Origin: Arion vulgaris
Taxonomy: Eukaryota; Mollusca; Gastropoda; Stylommatophora; Arionidae
DNA length: 64,000 bases
NCBI GenBank assembly: GCA_020796225.1
Contig: CM036756.1
Location: 51,502,363 to 51,566,362 of the forward strand
Direction of reading: 5' to 3'
Made by a program: the position numbers and the translations under genes. The notes beneath the pieces are model-generated. The model was not told the origin of the DNA and did not search any database. It saw nothing but the letters and a program-made list of their open reading frames with translations. Shown piece by piece: positions 31,903 to 46,640 of this stretch (the first letter of the stretch is position 1; each line of letters begins with the position of its first letter).

Positions 31903-32560
31903 CTTAAATATCTACGCATTGGCTATTGGAATTGTCGAAGTGCAAAACAGAGAGGACCAGTTCTGCAGAAGCTAGTCTATGACTTCGACATCTTCATGAT
32001 TCAGGAAACCAACTTGCAGCAGGATAAAGCCCTTGTCCAGGCTTCAAATGTTATTTCACTTGCAGTGAACCCGGTGTAGGACGAGGTCAGACTATCTATG
32101 TGAAACAGGGTTTTTCCCGCAACTGCCTTGACACACATGACTTCTTACCCGAGGGTGTGGAGTTACAAGGAATTCAATTAACAATTCGTGATCAGGTATG
32201 GCGAATCTATAATGTGTACGCCCATGTGGACAAACTTCATATTGCAGATAACTGGGATTTTCTTGAGAAGCTCTCAGAAGTACCAAGCACAAAGTTTCTT
32301 ATAGCAGGGGATTTCAATCCTCGATCAAAGTAGTGGGGCAACGCTACCGAGAATAGACAGGTCATCGCTTTGAGTTCTGCTCTACTAAACTCTGACTTGA
32401 CGATATTGAACGACGGCCGCCTAACTCGATTAGCTTCTAGACCTGAGGACACTGATGGTGTCATTGATCTGGCACTGATCTCCACAACTGATGCTACTTT
32501 TCTCGATGAAATGTTCTTGGGGCTCAAGATAGTGATCATCTCCCTGCGTTGTTCTTCTTA
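31903..32560 (+). pseudogene. LINE endonuclease domain
   Basis: It reads RIGYWNCRSAKQRG (31917), DIFMIQETNL (31987), then after a break YNVYAHVDKLHIADNWDFL (32209), FLIAGDFNPRS, stop, WGN (32298-32342), LNDGRLTRLASR (32406) and DGVIDLALIS (32454). These are endonuclease/exonuclease/phosphatase-fold motifs: N and QE near the start, GDFN, and the NDG/TR region. The family nicks target DNA for primed reverse transcription. The stop after NPRS and shifts near 32080 and 32510 break it. Confidence 0.87.
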
Positions 32561-32574
32561 ATAAGGCCAATAAT

Positions 32575-34020
32575 TTGCGACACAGAAGGCCCAAATCTGT
32601 CTTTCAGTACACGCCATGCCACTCTGATCACGAAAATCCATTACGTATACTGCGGCAGACTGCCAGAAAGAAGACTGCTAGGACTCCTTTCCTGCAACCA
32701 CCTTGGTGGAATGAAAATGTTGAAAAAGCATGGCTGGCAAAAGAGGCTGCTACAAAGTCATGGCAGAGAGCACGAAAGAAGCGACCTAGAAATATGTGTG
32801 ATGTGGCTGAAAAGTCTGCTATTCGCCCCAAAGCCACTGGGGATTTCAAAGTATTGGCTAGTGACGCAAATAGTGGGTTATGGGAGACTTTCATAACATA
32901 AGTCTGTGGTGACAAGTCTCTACATCCATTCTGGCAGTTTCATCGCAAAATGAACAGGAGGAATACCAGCCAGTCTTTTCCTACTTTACGTGACTCGTCA
33001 GGAGCCGTCTTGACAACAGATGCAGAAAAGGAGCAGGGGTTCCTTCATCGTTTCGTAGAACAGACAGAAAAAGGTCATAAAACTGACCGCCATAATATCA
33101 TAAGTGCTCTTCGTGATATTACTAGCTCTGGAGAACCTTACATTGACTTAATAACAAAGGATGATGTTGTTAATGCACTCAAGGCAAGCCACAGCACCAC
33201 TCCAGGGCCTGATGGTATCCAATATCATCACATCAAACAGCTGGACGGGACTGTTATTAATGCAGTTGTTATGGATTATAACAAAAGTGTACAGAATGCT
33301 GTGGTTCCTGAGGATTAGCTTCATAGCTATTTACGACCGCTCCACAAACATGGGAAGGATCCTAAACTGCTCAGCAGCTACCGCATACTCACCTTGCAAA
33401 ATGTATATGGCAAATTACTAGAGAAGATAGTGGCCAGAAAAGTAATGTGTCACTTAGAGAATGACCACATCCTCCCTGACACTTTATGTAGATACCGGCC
33501 AATGAGAAGGACATGGGACAATGCTGGCACGTTTGCATATGATGTTTATGAAGGCTTCCAATCCAAGCAGAAACTGTTGCTGTGGCCATCCGCTTGGAGG
33601 ATGCTTATAACAAGATGAATTTTTCAATAATGGTGCGCTCTTTGATTAAATGTAAAGTTAATCCTTTGGGTGGTGAACTGGGTTTCTTTAATGGAAAACG
33701 TTGCACTACGTTTAGGAACATGGACATCGGATCCTGACGTATATGCCGGGATTACCCAGGGTTCTCCTTTATCACCCGTGTTGTTTAATATTTACACAGC
33801 AAATGTAGCTAAAATTCAGCCAACCGAATTGGGTCGGACATTGACATTTGCAGATGATATCTTAATATATAGGACTGGGTCAGATAGTCGAGAGGTGGTT
33901 GACGACGTTCAGAAAACATTGCATACCATCTCGGTTGGTGTAGAGAGTCTCGCTCTCAGGTCAATCCTGAAAAAGCGTGTATGTTGTGGTGCTCGTTGAA
34001 TAATCACATAGTCAAGGCTG
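32575..34020 (+). pseudogene. LINE reverse transcriptase domain
   Basis: Linker PFLQPPWWNENVEKAW is followed by FWQFHRKMNR, LKASHSTTPGPDGIQYHHIK (33180), SYRILTLQNVYGKLLEKIV (33379), RPMRRTWDNAGTFAYDVYEG (33499), ITQGSPLSPVLFNIYTA (33750) and LTFADDILIYRTG (33841-33879), the catalytic box. Frame changes lie near 32900, 33318, 33600 and 33995. Confidence 0.9.
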
Positions 34021-34580
34021 ATCTACCCCGTGTAATCTTTGATGAACATACCATCGAGCGCAGAGACAGGCTGCGCTATCTTGAGATAACCTTTGATCGT
34101 AGTCTATCTTTCAAACACCATATTGAACAGACGATACAACGTTGCAAGCGTGGTCTTGCGGCTCTCAAAGTTATGGTGGCCGCACACCTTGAGCAGAGGC
34201 TACTTGCCCTTTTGCTCGATCGGCTAGTTATGTCAGTAGTAGATTACGGACTCGGAATTCTTACTTTATCAAGATCACAATGGGAACGACTCGAACGGGT
34301 TCAGAATGAAGGTATGCGAATAGTCCTGGGCTGCACTAGAAATACCCACATTGTGAAGATGAGATATATGCTTGGCCTTCTGTCACTACGCTCCCGTCAC
34401 GCAATGCGGGTTACTGCGGATAAGAGACATCCACTACACAAGAACACTAATGATGGTATGGGCACAAGAATCAAGCGTGGCATATCGTGGATGGCCCAGG
34501 TTGAGAGAACAATTGGCCATGTGACTATGGTTGCGACCCTACCAAAAGGGAAGAATGGATCCCAACAGATGGTAGCATGA
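34021..34580 (+). pseudogene. LINE RT thumb and connection region
   Basis: One open frame (33981-34580) contains RRDRLRYLEITFDRSLSF, CKRGLAALKVM, VVDYGLGILTLSRSQWERLE and VQNEGMRIVLGCTRNTHI. These are the YLGxxfdxxlsf, VxxYG and QNxxxRxxxG motifs that follow LINE RT domains. It joins RNase H with a frame change near 34575. Confidence 0.87.
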
Positions 34581-35336
34581 TCAACTATCTCAACGGTATC
34601 ATCACTCTTGAAAGAGAATGTAGAGATTGGGGCAACATGAAGGCTGATCTCGCAGTTAAGCAGCTGATAGAAGATAATGCAAGAGATGATGATGTTGTTG
34701 TATTTACCAATGTGTCGGTTCAACATGGTGAGAAGTCTGGCTGGGGTGTCTTGGCTAATGCACATAGTAGGGTTGTTGCAGAGCAGAGTGGGGCATATGG
34801 ACAACTACTTCTAGTATGAGGATGGAGGTTGAGGCCGTTACTGCTGCCTTCCATTGGATCTCTGGGACTTTATTTACTGGGGCAGTTGTTGTATCTGACT
34901 CTCAGTCGATGCTTCACAAGATCCAGAAAGGCAGGTTTCTGTATGGTCGTCTATAGAGGTTTCTAACCTCCAGCGGCTTACGTGGATATATTGTCCTGGG
35001 TATGCGGGTGTTTACGGTAATGAGAGAGCGGACAGGCTTGCATCAACAGCATCGATTGTTGGGAGTTGTTGGAAAATGGATAAGGGGATATTCTTCGGTC
35101 TCTTCGCGACTTTCTGTTGGATGAGGACACTAAAATCGATGTTGAATCGATCAAGCGATTTAAGCAGTTTGGAGTTGCCCGTTGTTCAAGTCGAACTGGA
35201 TGCCTGAGAGGCAGAGTGAGAGGGGTGTTTAATCAGCGAGCCACAGGAACTAGCAGTATGTATACTCTTCGATATCTGTTGGGGAGACTGAGCACCTATG
35301 GATCTGCCCGGAGTGCAGTGACGTCAGTTTAGTAAC
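34581..35336 (+). pseudogene. LINE RNase H domain and C-terminus
   Basis: It reads VVVFTNVSVQHGEKSGWGVL (34695; the first catalytic Asp appears as Asn), SSMRMEVEAVTAAFHWIS (34810), AVVVSDSQSMLHKIQ (34883), WIYCPGYAGVYGNERADRLA (34985) and TEHLWICPECSD (35288), a likely zinc-binding end. Several frame shifts occur between blocks. Confidence 0.85.
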
Positions 35337-35394
35337 CAATAACCAATAACCACTGTACTTTTCTTTAAACTTAACTACTTTCTGTGGACCAGTA

Positions 35395-35640
35395 ATGTTA
35401 TGTCGACGTTATAACAGGGAACAGTTGAGGGTGAAAGAAGGAAAGAGGATGGAGAAAATCCTGGTTTGACAGTATCAAGAGCTGGTCATAACATAATTTC
35501 TCCACACTCGCTCGAAGAGTTGAAGACAGAGACTTATGGCGTGCTTTTTGTGCTGATGTTTCCACAGGAAACCCTATGACACTAACGGGATATGGGCTTT
35601 ACTATTATTATTATAATGTTATGTCCTACTTCTGACAATT
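35395..35640 (+). pseudogene. LINE C-terminal fragment with (ATT)n tail
   Basis: The plus strand reads GWRKSWFDSIKSWS, then TLARRVEDRDLWRAFCADVS and TGNPMTLTGYGL, followed by an ATT microsatellite at 35601-35620. It resembles the RRRWLDxIKxW ... AxDRxxWR C-terminus of a different LINE group from the element upstream. Confidence 0.72.
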
Positions 35641-35649
35641 GGATATGAA

Positions 35650-38600
35650 CATTTTTTACACTTAGTACACAAGATATATCATTTGTAATGTGTTTCATAT
35701 TTCGTAACATGGCTTTCACACTTAGTACACAAGATATATCATTTTTAATGTGTTTCCTATTTCGTAACATGGCTTTCACAGTTAGTACACAAGATATATC
35801 ATTTTAATGTGTTTCATATTTCGTAACATGGCTTTCACAGTTAGTACACAAGATATATCATTTTTAATGTGTTTCATATTTCGTAACATGGCTTTAACAG
35901 TTAGTACACAAGATATATCATTTTTAATGTGTTTCATATTTCGTAACATGGCTTTCAGAGTTAGTACACAAGATATATCATTTTTAATGTGTTTCATATT
36001 TCGTAACATGGCTTTCACAGTTAGTACACAAGATATATCATTTTAATGTGCTCTACATTTGTAACATGGTTTTCATGTTAGTACACGTGATATATCATTT
36101 TAATGTGTTTCATATTTCGTAACATGGCTTACAGTTAGCACACAAGATATATCATTTTTAATGTGTTTCATTTCGTAACATGGCTTTCAGTTAGTACAAG
36201 ATATATCATTTTTAATGTGTTTCGATATTTCGTAACATGGCTTTCACAGTTAGGTACACAAGATATATCATTTTTTAATGTGTTTCATATTTCGTAACAT
36301 GGCTTTCACAGTTAGTACACAAGATATATCATTTTTAATGTGTTTCATATTTCGTAACATGGCTTAAGCAGTTACACAAGATATCTCATTTTAATGTGTT
36401 TCATATTTCGTAACATGGCTTTCACAGTTAGTACACAAGATATATCATTTTAATGTGTTTCATTTCGTAATATGGTTTTAAGAGTTAGGCATTAAGATAT
36501 GGTCATTTTTAATGTGTTTCATATTTCTGCAATATGCTTTACAGTTAGTACACAAGATATATCATTTTTAATGTGTTTCATATTTCGTAACATGGCTTGG
36601 CGTTAGTAATAATAAGATATATCATTTCATTGTTTCATATTTCAACATGGCTTTGTTAGTAATAATAAGATATATCATTTTTAATGTGTTTCTATATTCG
36701 TAATATGGCTTTCATGAGTTAGTACACAAGATATATCATTTTTAATGTGTTTCATGATTTGCACATGGCTTAAGAAATAGTGGTACACAAGATATATCAT
36801 TTTAATGTGTTTCATATTTTTAACATGGCTTTACAAGTTAGTACACAAGATATATCATTTTTAATGTGTTTCATATTTCGTAACATGGTTTAGTTAGTAC
36901 ACAAGATATATCATTTTTAATGTGTTTCTATATTTCGTAACATGGCTTTACAGTTAGTACATATGATATATCATTTTTAATGTGTCAGTATTTCGTAACA
37001 TATTCACAGTTAGTACACAAGATATATCATTTTAATGTGTTTCATATTTCGTAACATGGCTTTCACAGTTAGTACACAAGATATATCATTTTAATGTGTT
37101 TCATATTTCAAAAATATTTAAGCCACAGTTAGTACACAAGATATATCATTTTTAATGTGTTTCATATTTCGTAACATGGTTTACAGTTAGTACACAAGAT
37201 ATATCATTTTAATGTTTCATTTCGTAACATGGCTTTCTACAGTTAGTACACAAGATATATCATTTTAATGTGCTCTATATTTCGTAACATGGCTTTCATA
37301 GTTAGTACACAAGATATATCATTTTAATGTGTTTCCATATTTCGTAACATGGCTTTCACAGTTAGTACACAAGATATATCATTTTTAATGTGTTTCATAT
37401 TTCGTAACATGGCTTTCACAGTTAGTACAAAAGATATATCATTTTTAATGTGTTTCATATTTCGTAACATGGCTTTCTTACAGTTAGTAATAATAAGATA
37501 TATCATTTAATGTGTTTATATTTCGTAACATGGCTTTCACAGTTAGTAGACAAGATATATCATTTTTTTAATGTGTTTCATATTTCGTAACATGGCTTAT
37601 ACAGTTAGTACACAAGATATATCATTTTAATGTGTTTCATATTTCGTAACATGGTTTACAGTTAGTACACAAGATATATCATTTTAATGTGTTTCATATT
37701 TCAAAATACGGCTTTCTACAGTTAGTACACAAGATATATCATTTTAATGTGTTTCATATTTCGTAACATGGTTTACAGTTAGTACACAAGATATATCATT
37801 TTAATGTGTTTCATATTTCGTAACATGGCTTTCACAGTTAGTACACAAGATATATCATTTTTAATGTGTTTCATATTTCGTAACATGGCTTTCATAGTTA
37901 TACACAAGATATATCATTTTAATGTTTCATATTTCAAAATACGGCTTTCACAGTTAAAGACAAGATATATCATTTTAATGTGTTTCATTTCGTAACATAT
38001 TTTCATTGTTAGTACACAAGATATATCATTTTTAATGTGTTTCATATTTCGTAACATGGCTTTCACAGTTAGTACACAAGATATATCATTTTTTAATGTG
38101 TTTTACATTTCGTAACATGGCTTACAGTTAGTATTATTAAGATATATCATTTTAATGTGTTTCATATTTCGTAACATGGCTTGGCAGTTAGTACACAAGA
38201 TATATCATTTTAATGTTTCATATTTCCTGTAACATGGTTTTCACAGTTAGTACACAAGATATATCATTTTAATGTGTTTCATATTTCGTAACATGGCTTT
38301 CACAGTTAGTACACAAGATATATCATTTTAATGTGTTTCATATTCTCAAAATACGGCTTTCACAGTTAGTACACAAGATATATCATTTTCATGTGTTTCT
38401 ATATTTCGTAAAATATGGCTTTCTACAGTTAGTATAATGTTGATATATCATTTTAATGTGTTTCATATTTCGTAACATGGCTTTCACAGTTAGTACACAA
38501 GATATAATGTGTTTCATATTTCGTAACATGGCTTACAGTTAGTACACAAGATATATCATTTAATGTGTTTCATATTTGCAATACGGCTTTCACAGTTAGT

Positions 38601-41600
38601 ACACAAGATATATCATTTTAATGTGTTTATATTTGTAACATATTTTTACACTTAGTACACAAGATATGATTTTAATGTGTTTTATATTCGTAACATGGCT
38701 TTCACAGTTAGTACACAAGATATATCATTTTAATGTGTTTCATATTTCGTAACATGGCTTTCATGTTAGTACACAAGATATATCATTTTTAATGTGTTTC
38801 ATATTTCGTAACATGGCTTTCATAGTTAGTACACAAGATATATCATTTTTAATGTGTTTCCATATTTCGTAACATGGCTTACAGTTAGTACACAAGTGAT
38901 ATATCATTTTAATGTGTTTCATATTTCTGTAACATGGCTTTCACAGTTAGTACACAAGATATATCATTTTAATGTGTTTCATATTTCGTAACATGGCTTT
39001 CACAGTTAGTACACAAGATATATCATTTTTAATGTGTTTCATATTTCGTAACATGGCTTTCACAGTTAGTACACAAGATATATCATTTTTAATGTGTTTC
39101 ATATTTCGTAACATGGCTTGGCAGTTAGTACACAAGATATACTACTTTAATGTGTTTCATTTCGTAACATGGCTTACAGTTAGTACACAAGATATATCAT
39201 TTTAATGTGTTTCATATATTTCAAAATATTATTCACAGTTAGTACACACAAGATATATAATTCTTAATGTGTTTCATATTTGCAACATGGCTTTCTGTTG
39301 TTAGTACACAAGATATATCATTTTTAATGTCTATATTTCGTAACATGGCTTTCACAGTTAGTACACAAGATATATCATTTTAATGTGTTTCATATTTCAA
39401 AATTATTTTGTTTCACAGTTAGTACACAAGATATATCATTTTTAATGTGTTTCATATTTCTTAACATGGCTTTCACAGTTAGTACACAAGATATATCATT
39501 TTAATGTGTTTCATATTTCGTAACATGGCTTTCACAGTTAGTACACAAGATATATCATTTTAATGTGTTTCATATTCTGCAACATGGTCATGTTAGCACA
39601 CAAGATATACTACTTTTTAATGTGTCGGCATTTCGTAACATGGTTTTCACAGTTAGTACACAAGATATATCATTTTTAATGTTTTTCATATTTCGTAACA
39701 TGGCTTTCACAGTTAGTACACAAGATATACTGATTTTTTTAATGTGTTTCATATTTCGTAACATGGCTTTCAGTTAGCACACAAGATATATCATTTTTAA
39801 TGCTCTTGATTTCGTAACATGGCTTTCACAGTTAGTACACAAGATATATCATTTTAATGTGTTTCATATTTCTGTACAGTTTTCAGTTAGTACACAAGAT
39901 ATATCATTTTTAATGTTTCATTTCTGTAAACGGCTTTCTACAGTTAGTACACAAGATATACTATTTTAATGTGTTTCATATTTCAACATGGCTTTACAGT
40001 TAGTACACAAGATATATCATTTTTAATGTGTTTCATTTGTAACATGGCTTTACAGTTAGTACACAAGATATACTATTTTTAATGTGTTTCATATTTCGTA
40101 ACATGGCTTCACAGTTAGTACACAAGATATCATTTTAATGTGTTTCATATTTCGTAACATGGCTTTCTCAGCAGTTAGTACACAAGATATATCATTTTTA
40201 ATGTGTTTCATATTTCGTAACATGGTTTACAGTTAGTACACAAGATATATCATTTTAATGTGTTTCATATTTCAAAATACGGCTTTCACAGTTAGTACAC
40301 AAGATATATCATTTTAATGTGTTTCATATTCGTAACACGCTTCTACAGTTAGTACACACATATATCATTTCTAATGTTTCATATTTCGTAACATGTTTAC
40401 AGTAGTACACAAGATATATCATTTTAATGTGTTTCATATTTACAAATAGTACACAAGATATATCATTTTAATGTACTATATTTCAATATTATTTAAGCAG
40501 TTAGTACACAAGATATATCATTTTTAATGTGTTTCATATTTCGTAACATGGCTTTCACAGTTAGTACACAAGATATATCATTTTTAATGTGTTTCATATT
40601 TCGTAACATGGCTTACAGTTAGTACACAAGATATATCATTTTAATGTGTTTCATACTGCACATGGCTTTCACAGTTAGTACACAAGATATATCATTTCAC
40701 GTAAGCCTACATTTCAAAACATTATTTCACAGCTAGGCAATAACAAGATATATATCATTTTAATGTGTTTCATATTTCGTAACATGGCTTTCACAGTTAG
40801 TAATAAGATATATCATTTTTAATGTGTTTCATATTTTTGTAACATGGCTTTCACAGTTAGTACACAAGATATATCATTTACGTGTTTCATATTTGCAACA
40901 TGGCTTTCTACAGTTAGTACACAAGATATATCATTTTAATGTGTTTCTATATTCTGTAACATGGCTTAAGCAGTTAGTACACAAGATATATCATTTTAAT
41001 GTGTTTCATATTTCGTAATATGGTTTACAGTTAGTACACAAGATATATCATTTTTAATGTGTTTCATATTCTGTAACATGGCTTTCATAGTTAGTACACA
41101 AGATATATCATTTTAATGTGTTTCATATTTGTAATATTTTTAACACTTAGTACACAAGATATATCATATTAATGTGTTTCATATTTCTAATTATTTACAG
41201 TTAGCACAACTGTAGAGGAGAGAAATGTCAGTATACAAGATATATCATTTTAATGTGTTTCATATTTCGTAACATTACTTACAGTTAGTACACAGATATA
41301 TCATTTTTAATGTGTTTCATATTTCGTAACATGGCTTTCACAGTTAGTACACAAGATATATTTGTTTTTAATGTTTATATTTCGTAACATGGCTTTCTTA
41401 CAGTTAGGTACAATAAGATATATTTTATTTTTTAATGTGTTTCATATTCTCTGTAACATGGCTTACAGTTATACACAAGATATATCATTTTTAATGTGTT
41501 TCATATTTCGTAACATGGCTTTCTAAGAAGTTAGTACACACAAGATATATGATTTTAATGTGTTTCATATTTCTGTAACATGGCTTAAGTAGTTAGTACA

Positions 41601-43640
41601 CAAGATATATCATTTTTAATGTTTCATATTCTCGTAACATGGCTTTCTACAGTTAGTACACAAGATATATAATTTTTAATGTGTTTCATATTTCTGTGCA
41701 TGGCTTTCAAGCAGTTAGTACACAAGATATATCATTTTTAATGTGTTTGCTATTTCGCACATGGCTTTCACAGTTAGTACACAAGATATCATTTAATGTG
41801 TTTCATATTTCGTAACATGGCTTTCACAGTTAGTACACAAGATATATCATTTTTAATGTGTTTCATATTTCGTAACATGGCTTGCAGTTGAAGTACACAA
41901 GATATATCATTTTTAATGTGTTTATATTTCTTAACATGTCTTTCACAGTTAGTACACAAGATATATCATTTTTAATGTGTTTCATATTTCGTAACATGGC
42001 TTTCACAGTTAGTACAAAAGATATATCATTTTTAATGTGTTTCATATTTCGTAACATGGCTTTCAGTTAGTACACAATATATATCATTTTTAATGTGTTT
42101 TATATTTCGTAACATGGCTTTCTACAGTTAGGTACACAAGATATATCATTTTTAATGTGTTTCATATTCGTAACATGGCTTTCAAGTTGTTATACACAAG
42201 ATATATCATTTTAATGTGTCTATATTCTCGTAATCATGGCTTTCTCTACAGTTAGTACACAAGATATATCATTTTTAATGTGTTTCATATTTCAACATGG
42301 CTTTCACAGTTAGTACACAAGATATATCATTTTAATGTGTTTCATATTTCGTAATATGGCTTTAAGCAGTTAGTACACAAGCTATATCATTTTTAATGTG
42401 TTTCATTTCAACATGGCTTTCACAGTTAGTACACAAGATATATCATTTTAATGTGTTTCATATTCTCGTAAATATGGCTTTCACAGTTAGTACACAAGAT
42501 ATATCATTTTTAATGTGTCTATATTTCAACATGGCTTTCTACAGTTAGTACAATAAGATATAATACTTTTAATGTGTTTCATATTTCGTAACATGGCTTT
42601 ACAGTTAGTACACAATATATATCATTTTAATGCCTCATATTTCGTAACATGGCTTACAGTTAGTATTAATGATATCATTTTAATGTGTTTCATATTTCGT
42701 AACATATTTTACAGTTAGGGGTACACAAGATATAATTTTCATTTTAATGTGTTCATTTGTATTGATATTTCTACAGTTAGTACACAAGATATATCATTTT
42801 AATGTGTTTCATATTTCGTAACATGGCTTTCACAGTTAGTACACAAGATATAATTACTTAATGTGTTTCATATTCTTGCAACATGGCTTTCAAGCAGTTA
42901 GTACACAAGATAATACTTAATGTGTGTCTACATTCGTAACATGGCTTCACAGTTAGTACAATGTAAGATATATCATTTTAATGTGTTTCATATTCTCGTA
43001 ACATGCATTACAGTTAGGTACAATAAGATATATCATTTTTAATGTGTTTCATATTTCGTAACATGGCTTTCTACAGTTAAATACAAGATATATCATTTTT
43101 AATGTGTTTCATATTTCCTGTAACATGGCTTACAGTTAGCACACAAGATATAATTTATTTTAATGTGCTCATATTTCGTAACATGGCTTTCACAGTTAGT
43201 ACACAAGATATCATTTTAATGTGTGTTTCATTTCGTAAATATTTTGGGCTTCTACAGTTAGTACACAAGATATATCATTTTAATGTGTTTCATATTTCGT
43301 AACATGGCTTTCACAGTTAGTACACAAGATATAATTATTTTTAATGTGTTTCATATTTGTAATATGGTTTTCATAGTTAGTATAATAAGCTATCTCATTT
43401 TTAATGTGTTTCATATTTGTCGTAACATGGCTTCTACAGTTAGTACACAAGATATATCATTTTTAATGTGTTTCATATTTCGTAACATGGCTTCTTACAG
43501 TTAGTACACAAGATATATCATTTTAATGTGTTTCATATTTCGTAACATGGTTTAAGCAGTTAGCACAAGATATATCATTTCCACGTGTTTCATATTTCGT
43601 AACATGGCTTTCACAGTTAGTACACAAGATATACTACTTA
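35650..43640. repeat. 60-bp array, about 135 copies, indel-rich
   Basis: The unit is ttagtacacaagatatatca, tttttaatgtgtttcatatt, tcgtaacatggctttcacag. Units of 59 bp (four Ts) are common. Most copies between 36050 and 43600 have small indels, unlike the clean 45-bp array. A 20-codon unit gives MCFIFRNMAFTVSTQDISFL on plus; it is not a gene. Confidence 0.95.
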
Positions 43641-43794
43641 TCTTTAATTTGTGCTTTCTGCTTTTCATCTAGTCAACTATTTATAAGTTCAGCCAATTAA
43701 AAAGAAGCTTACCAAAGTCCGTGTAAACAATGGTAAGAAATCAATAAATAGATAAGTTTCAAATGCATTTGCAAAGACAAATTACTTTAATCAA

Positions 43795-46312
43795 TATACT
43801 ACCAAGAAACATTACAGATATACAATAACTAGAGAAACATATAAGTATATACTACTACCAAGAGAAACATGTAAGATATACTACAAGAGAAATATATCGT
43901 AAGATATATTTACTACTAGAGAAATATACTGTGATATACTACTAGCAAGAGAAACATTACAGATATACTACTACCTAGAGAAACATTATAGATATATTAC
44001 TACTAAGAGAAATATATCGATATACTACTACCTTGAGAAACATGTCAGATATACTACTACCTAGAGAAACATATCAGATAAACTACTACCAAGAGAAATA
44101 TATCAGATATACTACCTAGAGAAACATATCTGATATACTATTAACTAGGAGAAACATATCAGATATACTACCTAGAGAAACATATCAGATATACTACCTA
44201 GAGAAACATATCAGATATACTACCAAGAGAAACATATAAGATATACTACCAAGAGAAACATATCAGAGAAAATACTAATTCAGGAGAAACATATCAGATA
44301 TACTACCAAGAGAAACATATAAGATATAAGCCAACTAGGAGAAACATATCAGATATACTACTACTTGTGAGAAACATATCAGATATACTACGCCAAGAGA
44401 AAAGAGAAAGATATACTACTACCAAAAGAAACATATCAGATATACTACTACCAAGAGAAACATATCAGATATACTACTACCAAGAGAAACATATAAGATA
44501 TAGCTACTACTGGCAGAAATATATCAGATATACTACCAAGAGAAATATATCAGATATACTACAACCAAGAGAAATATATAAAATATACTACCAAGAGAAA
44601 CATATCAGATATACAAACAACCAAGAGAAACATATCAGATATACTACTAAAGAGAAACATATCAAATACTACTACCTAGAGAAACATATCAGATATACTA
44701 CTACCAAGAGAACATATCAGATATCTACTACCTAGAGAAACATATCAGATATACTGCTACCTAGAGAAACATATAAGATATACTACTACCAAGAAAAATA
44801 TATAATATATACTACTACCAAGAGAAACATTACAGATATCACTCCCAAGAGAAACATATCAGATATACTACTACCTAGAGAAACATTACAGATTTTACTA
44901 CTACCTAGAGAAACATATAAGATATACTACTACCAAGAGAAACATATAAGATATACTACCAAGAGAAACATATAAGATATACTACCAAGAGAAACATATC
45001 AGATATACTACTACCAAGAGAAACATATCAGATATACTACTAAGAGAGACATTACAGATATACTACAACAAGAGAAATATATAAGATATACTACCTAGAG
45101 AAACATATCAGATATACTACCTAGAGAAACATATCAGATATACTACTACCTAGAGAAACATATAAGATATACTACCTAGAGAAACATATCAGATATACTA
45201 CCTAGAGAAACATATCAGATATACTACTAACTAGAGAAACATATCAGATATACTACCTACAGAAACATATCAGATATACTACCAAGAGAAACATTACAGA
45301 TATACTACTACTTAGAGAAATATATAAGATATACTACTACCTAGAGAAATATATCAGATATACTACTACCTAGAGAAATATATCAGATATACTACTACCA
45401 AGAGAAACATATCAGATATACTACTACCAAGAGAAACATATCAGATATACTACAACCAAGAGAAATATATCAGATATACTACATCAAGAGAAATATATCA
45501 GATATATTACTACCAAGAGAAACATATCAGATATACTACAACCAAGAGAAATATAAGTATACAAAGAGAAATATAGACTATACCAAGAGAAAAATGATAT
45601 ATACTAGAGAAATATAAGATATATACCAGAGAAAATATAAGATATACTACCTAGAGAAACATATAGATATACTACAACTAAGAGAAATATATAAGATATA
45701 CTACCAGAGAAACATATCAGATATACTACAACCAAGAGAAATATAAGATATACTATAGAGAAACATATAAGATATACTACTAGCAAGAGAAACATTACAG
45801 ATATCTATACCTAGAGAAACATATCAGATATACTACTACCTAGAGAAACATGTCAGATATATTACTACCTAGAGAAACATATCAGATAAACTAATACCAA
45901 GAGAAATATATCAGATATACTACCTAGAGAAACATATATCAGATATACTACTAACTAGAGAAACATATCAGATATACTACCTAGAGAAACATATCAGATA
46001 TACTACCAAGAGAAACATATAAGATATACTACTACCAAGAGAAACATATCAGATATACTACCAAGAGAAACATTACAGATATACTACAACCAAGAGAAAT
46101 ATATAAGATATACTACCTAGAGAAACATATCAGATATACTACCTAGAGAAACATATCAGATATACTACTACCTAGAGAAACATATAAGATATACTACCAG
46201 AGAACATATCAGATATACTACCTAGAGAAACATATCAGATATACTACTACCAAGAGAAACATATCAGATATACTACCTACAGAAACATATCAGATATACT
46301 ACCAAGATTACC
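43795..46312. repeat. 26/29-bp array, about 90 copies
   Basis: The unit is (act)actaccaagagaaacatatcagatat, with either one or two act triplets, giving 26 or 29 bp. Subtypes are accaagag and acctagag. It ends abruptly at a PLE tail. The 43641-43794 stretch before it is unassigned AT-rich sequence. Confidence 0.95.
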
Positions 46313-46640
46313 CTGCTTTGTAATCTATATGGGTATATGTTGCATGTATTCAAGTTATATATTTACTATATGTTTCATTGTTTCTTTCCTTTCTATTTCT
46401 AGTTTTTATGTGTGTTTTTTGTGTTACATTTATTTCGTTATTCGTTTTATTCCAGATTTTCCTTAGATACGTTTGTATTTGGTCGTCCATTTGTGTTTCA
46501 TTTAATTTGTCACTCCTGTTTGTTCGTTGCTTGATAAAGGCCTTGTTGGTCGAAAGTTGCTGTATTTTGTCATTGTTTTTGTAATTTGTAAAACTACAGT
46601 ACTTTGTAATTACGTGTTTGCCAATCAAATAGTTTTACTG
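46313..46640 (+). mobile_element. PLE 3' tail, plus strand
   Basis: It matches 9467-9880: tgctttgtaatctatatggg, tatatttac, the tttttatgtgtg block, ttgataaaggccttgttggt, and it ends agttttactgcag at 46628-46640. It is 5'-truncated exactly at the array boundary. Confidence 0.88.

Larger units (their letters stand above)
31780..35336 (+). mobile_element. Near-complete LINE: AP endonuclease, RT and RNase H
   Basis: This is the best preserved element in the window. It carries an apurinic-type endonuclease, reverse transcriptase and RNase H in the usual order, all on plus, with no large internal insertion. A basic N-terminal segment (RRGRGEKRNGRKRRAGQRR near 31815) precedes the endonuclease. RNase H places it in an I-superfamily-like group; the clade is not assigned. 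At least eight frameshifts or stops inactivate it. Confidence 0.88.
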
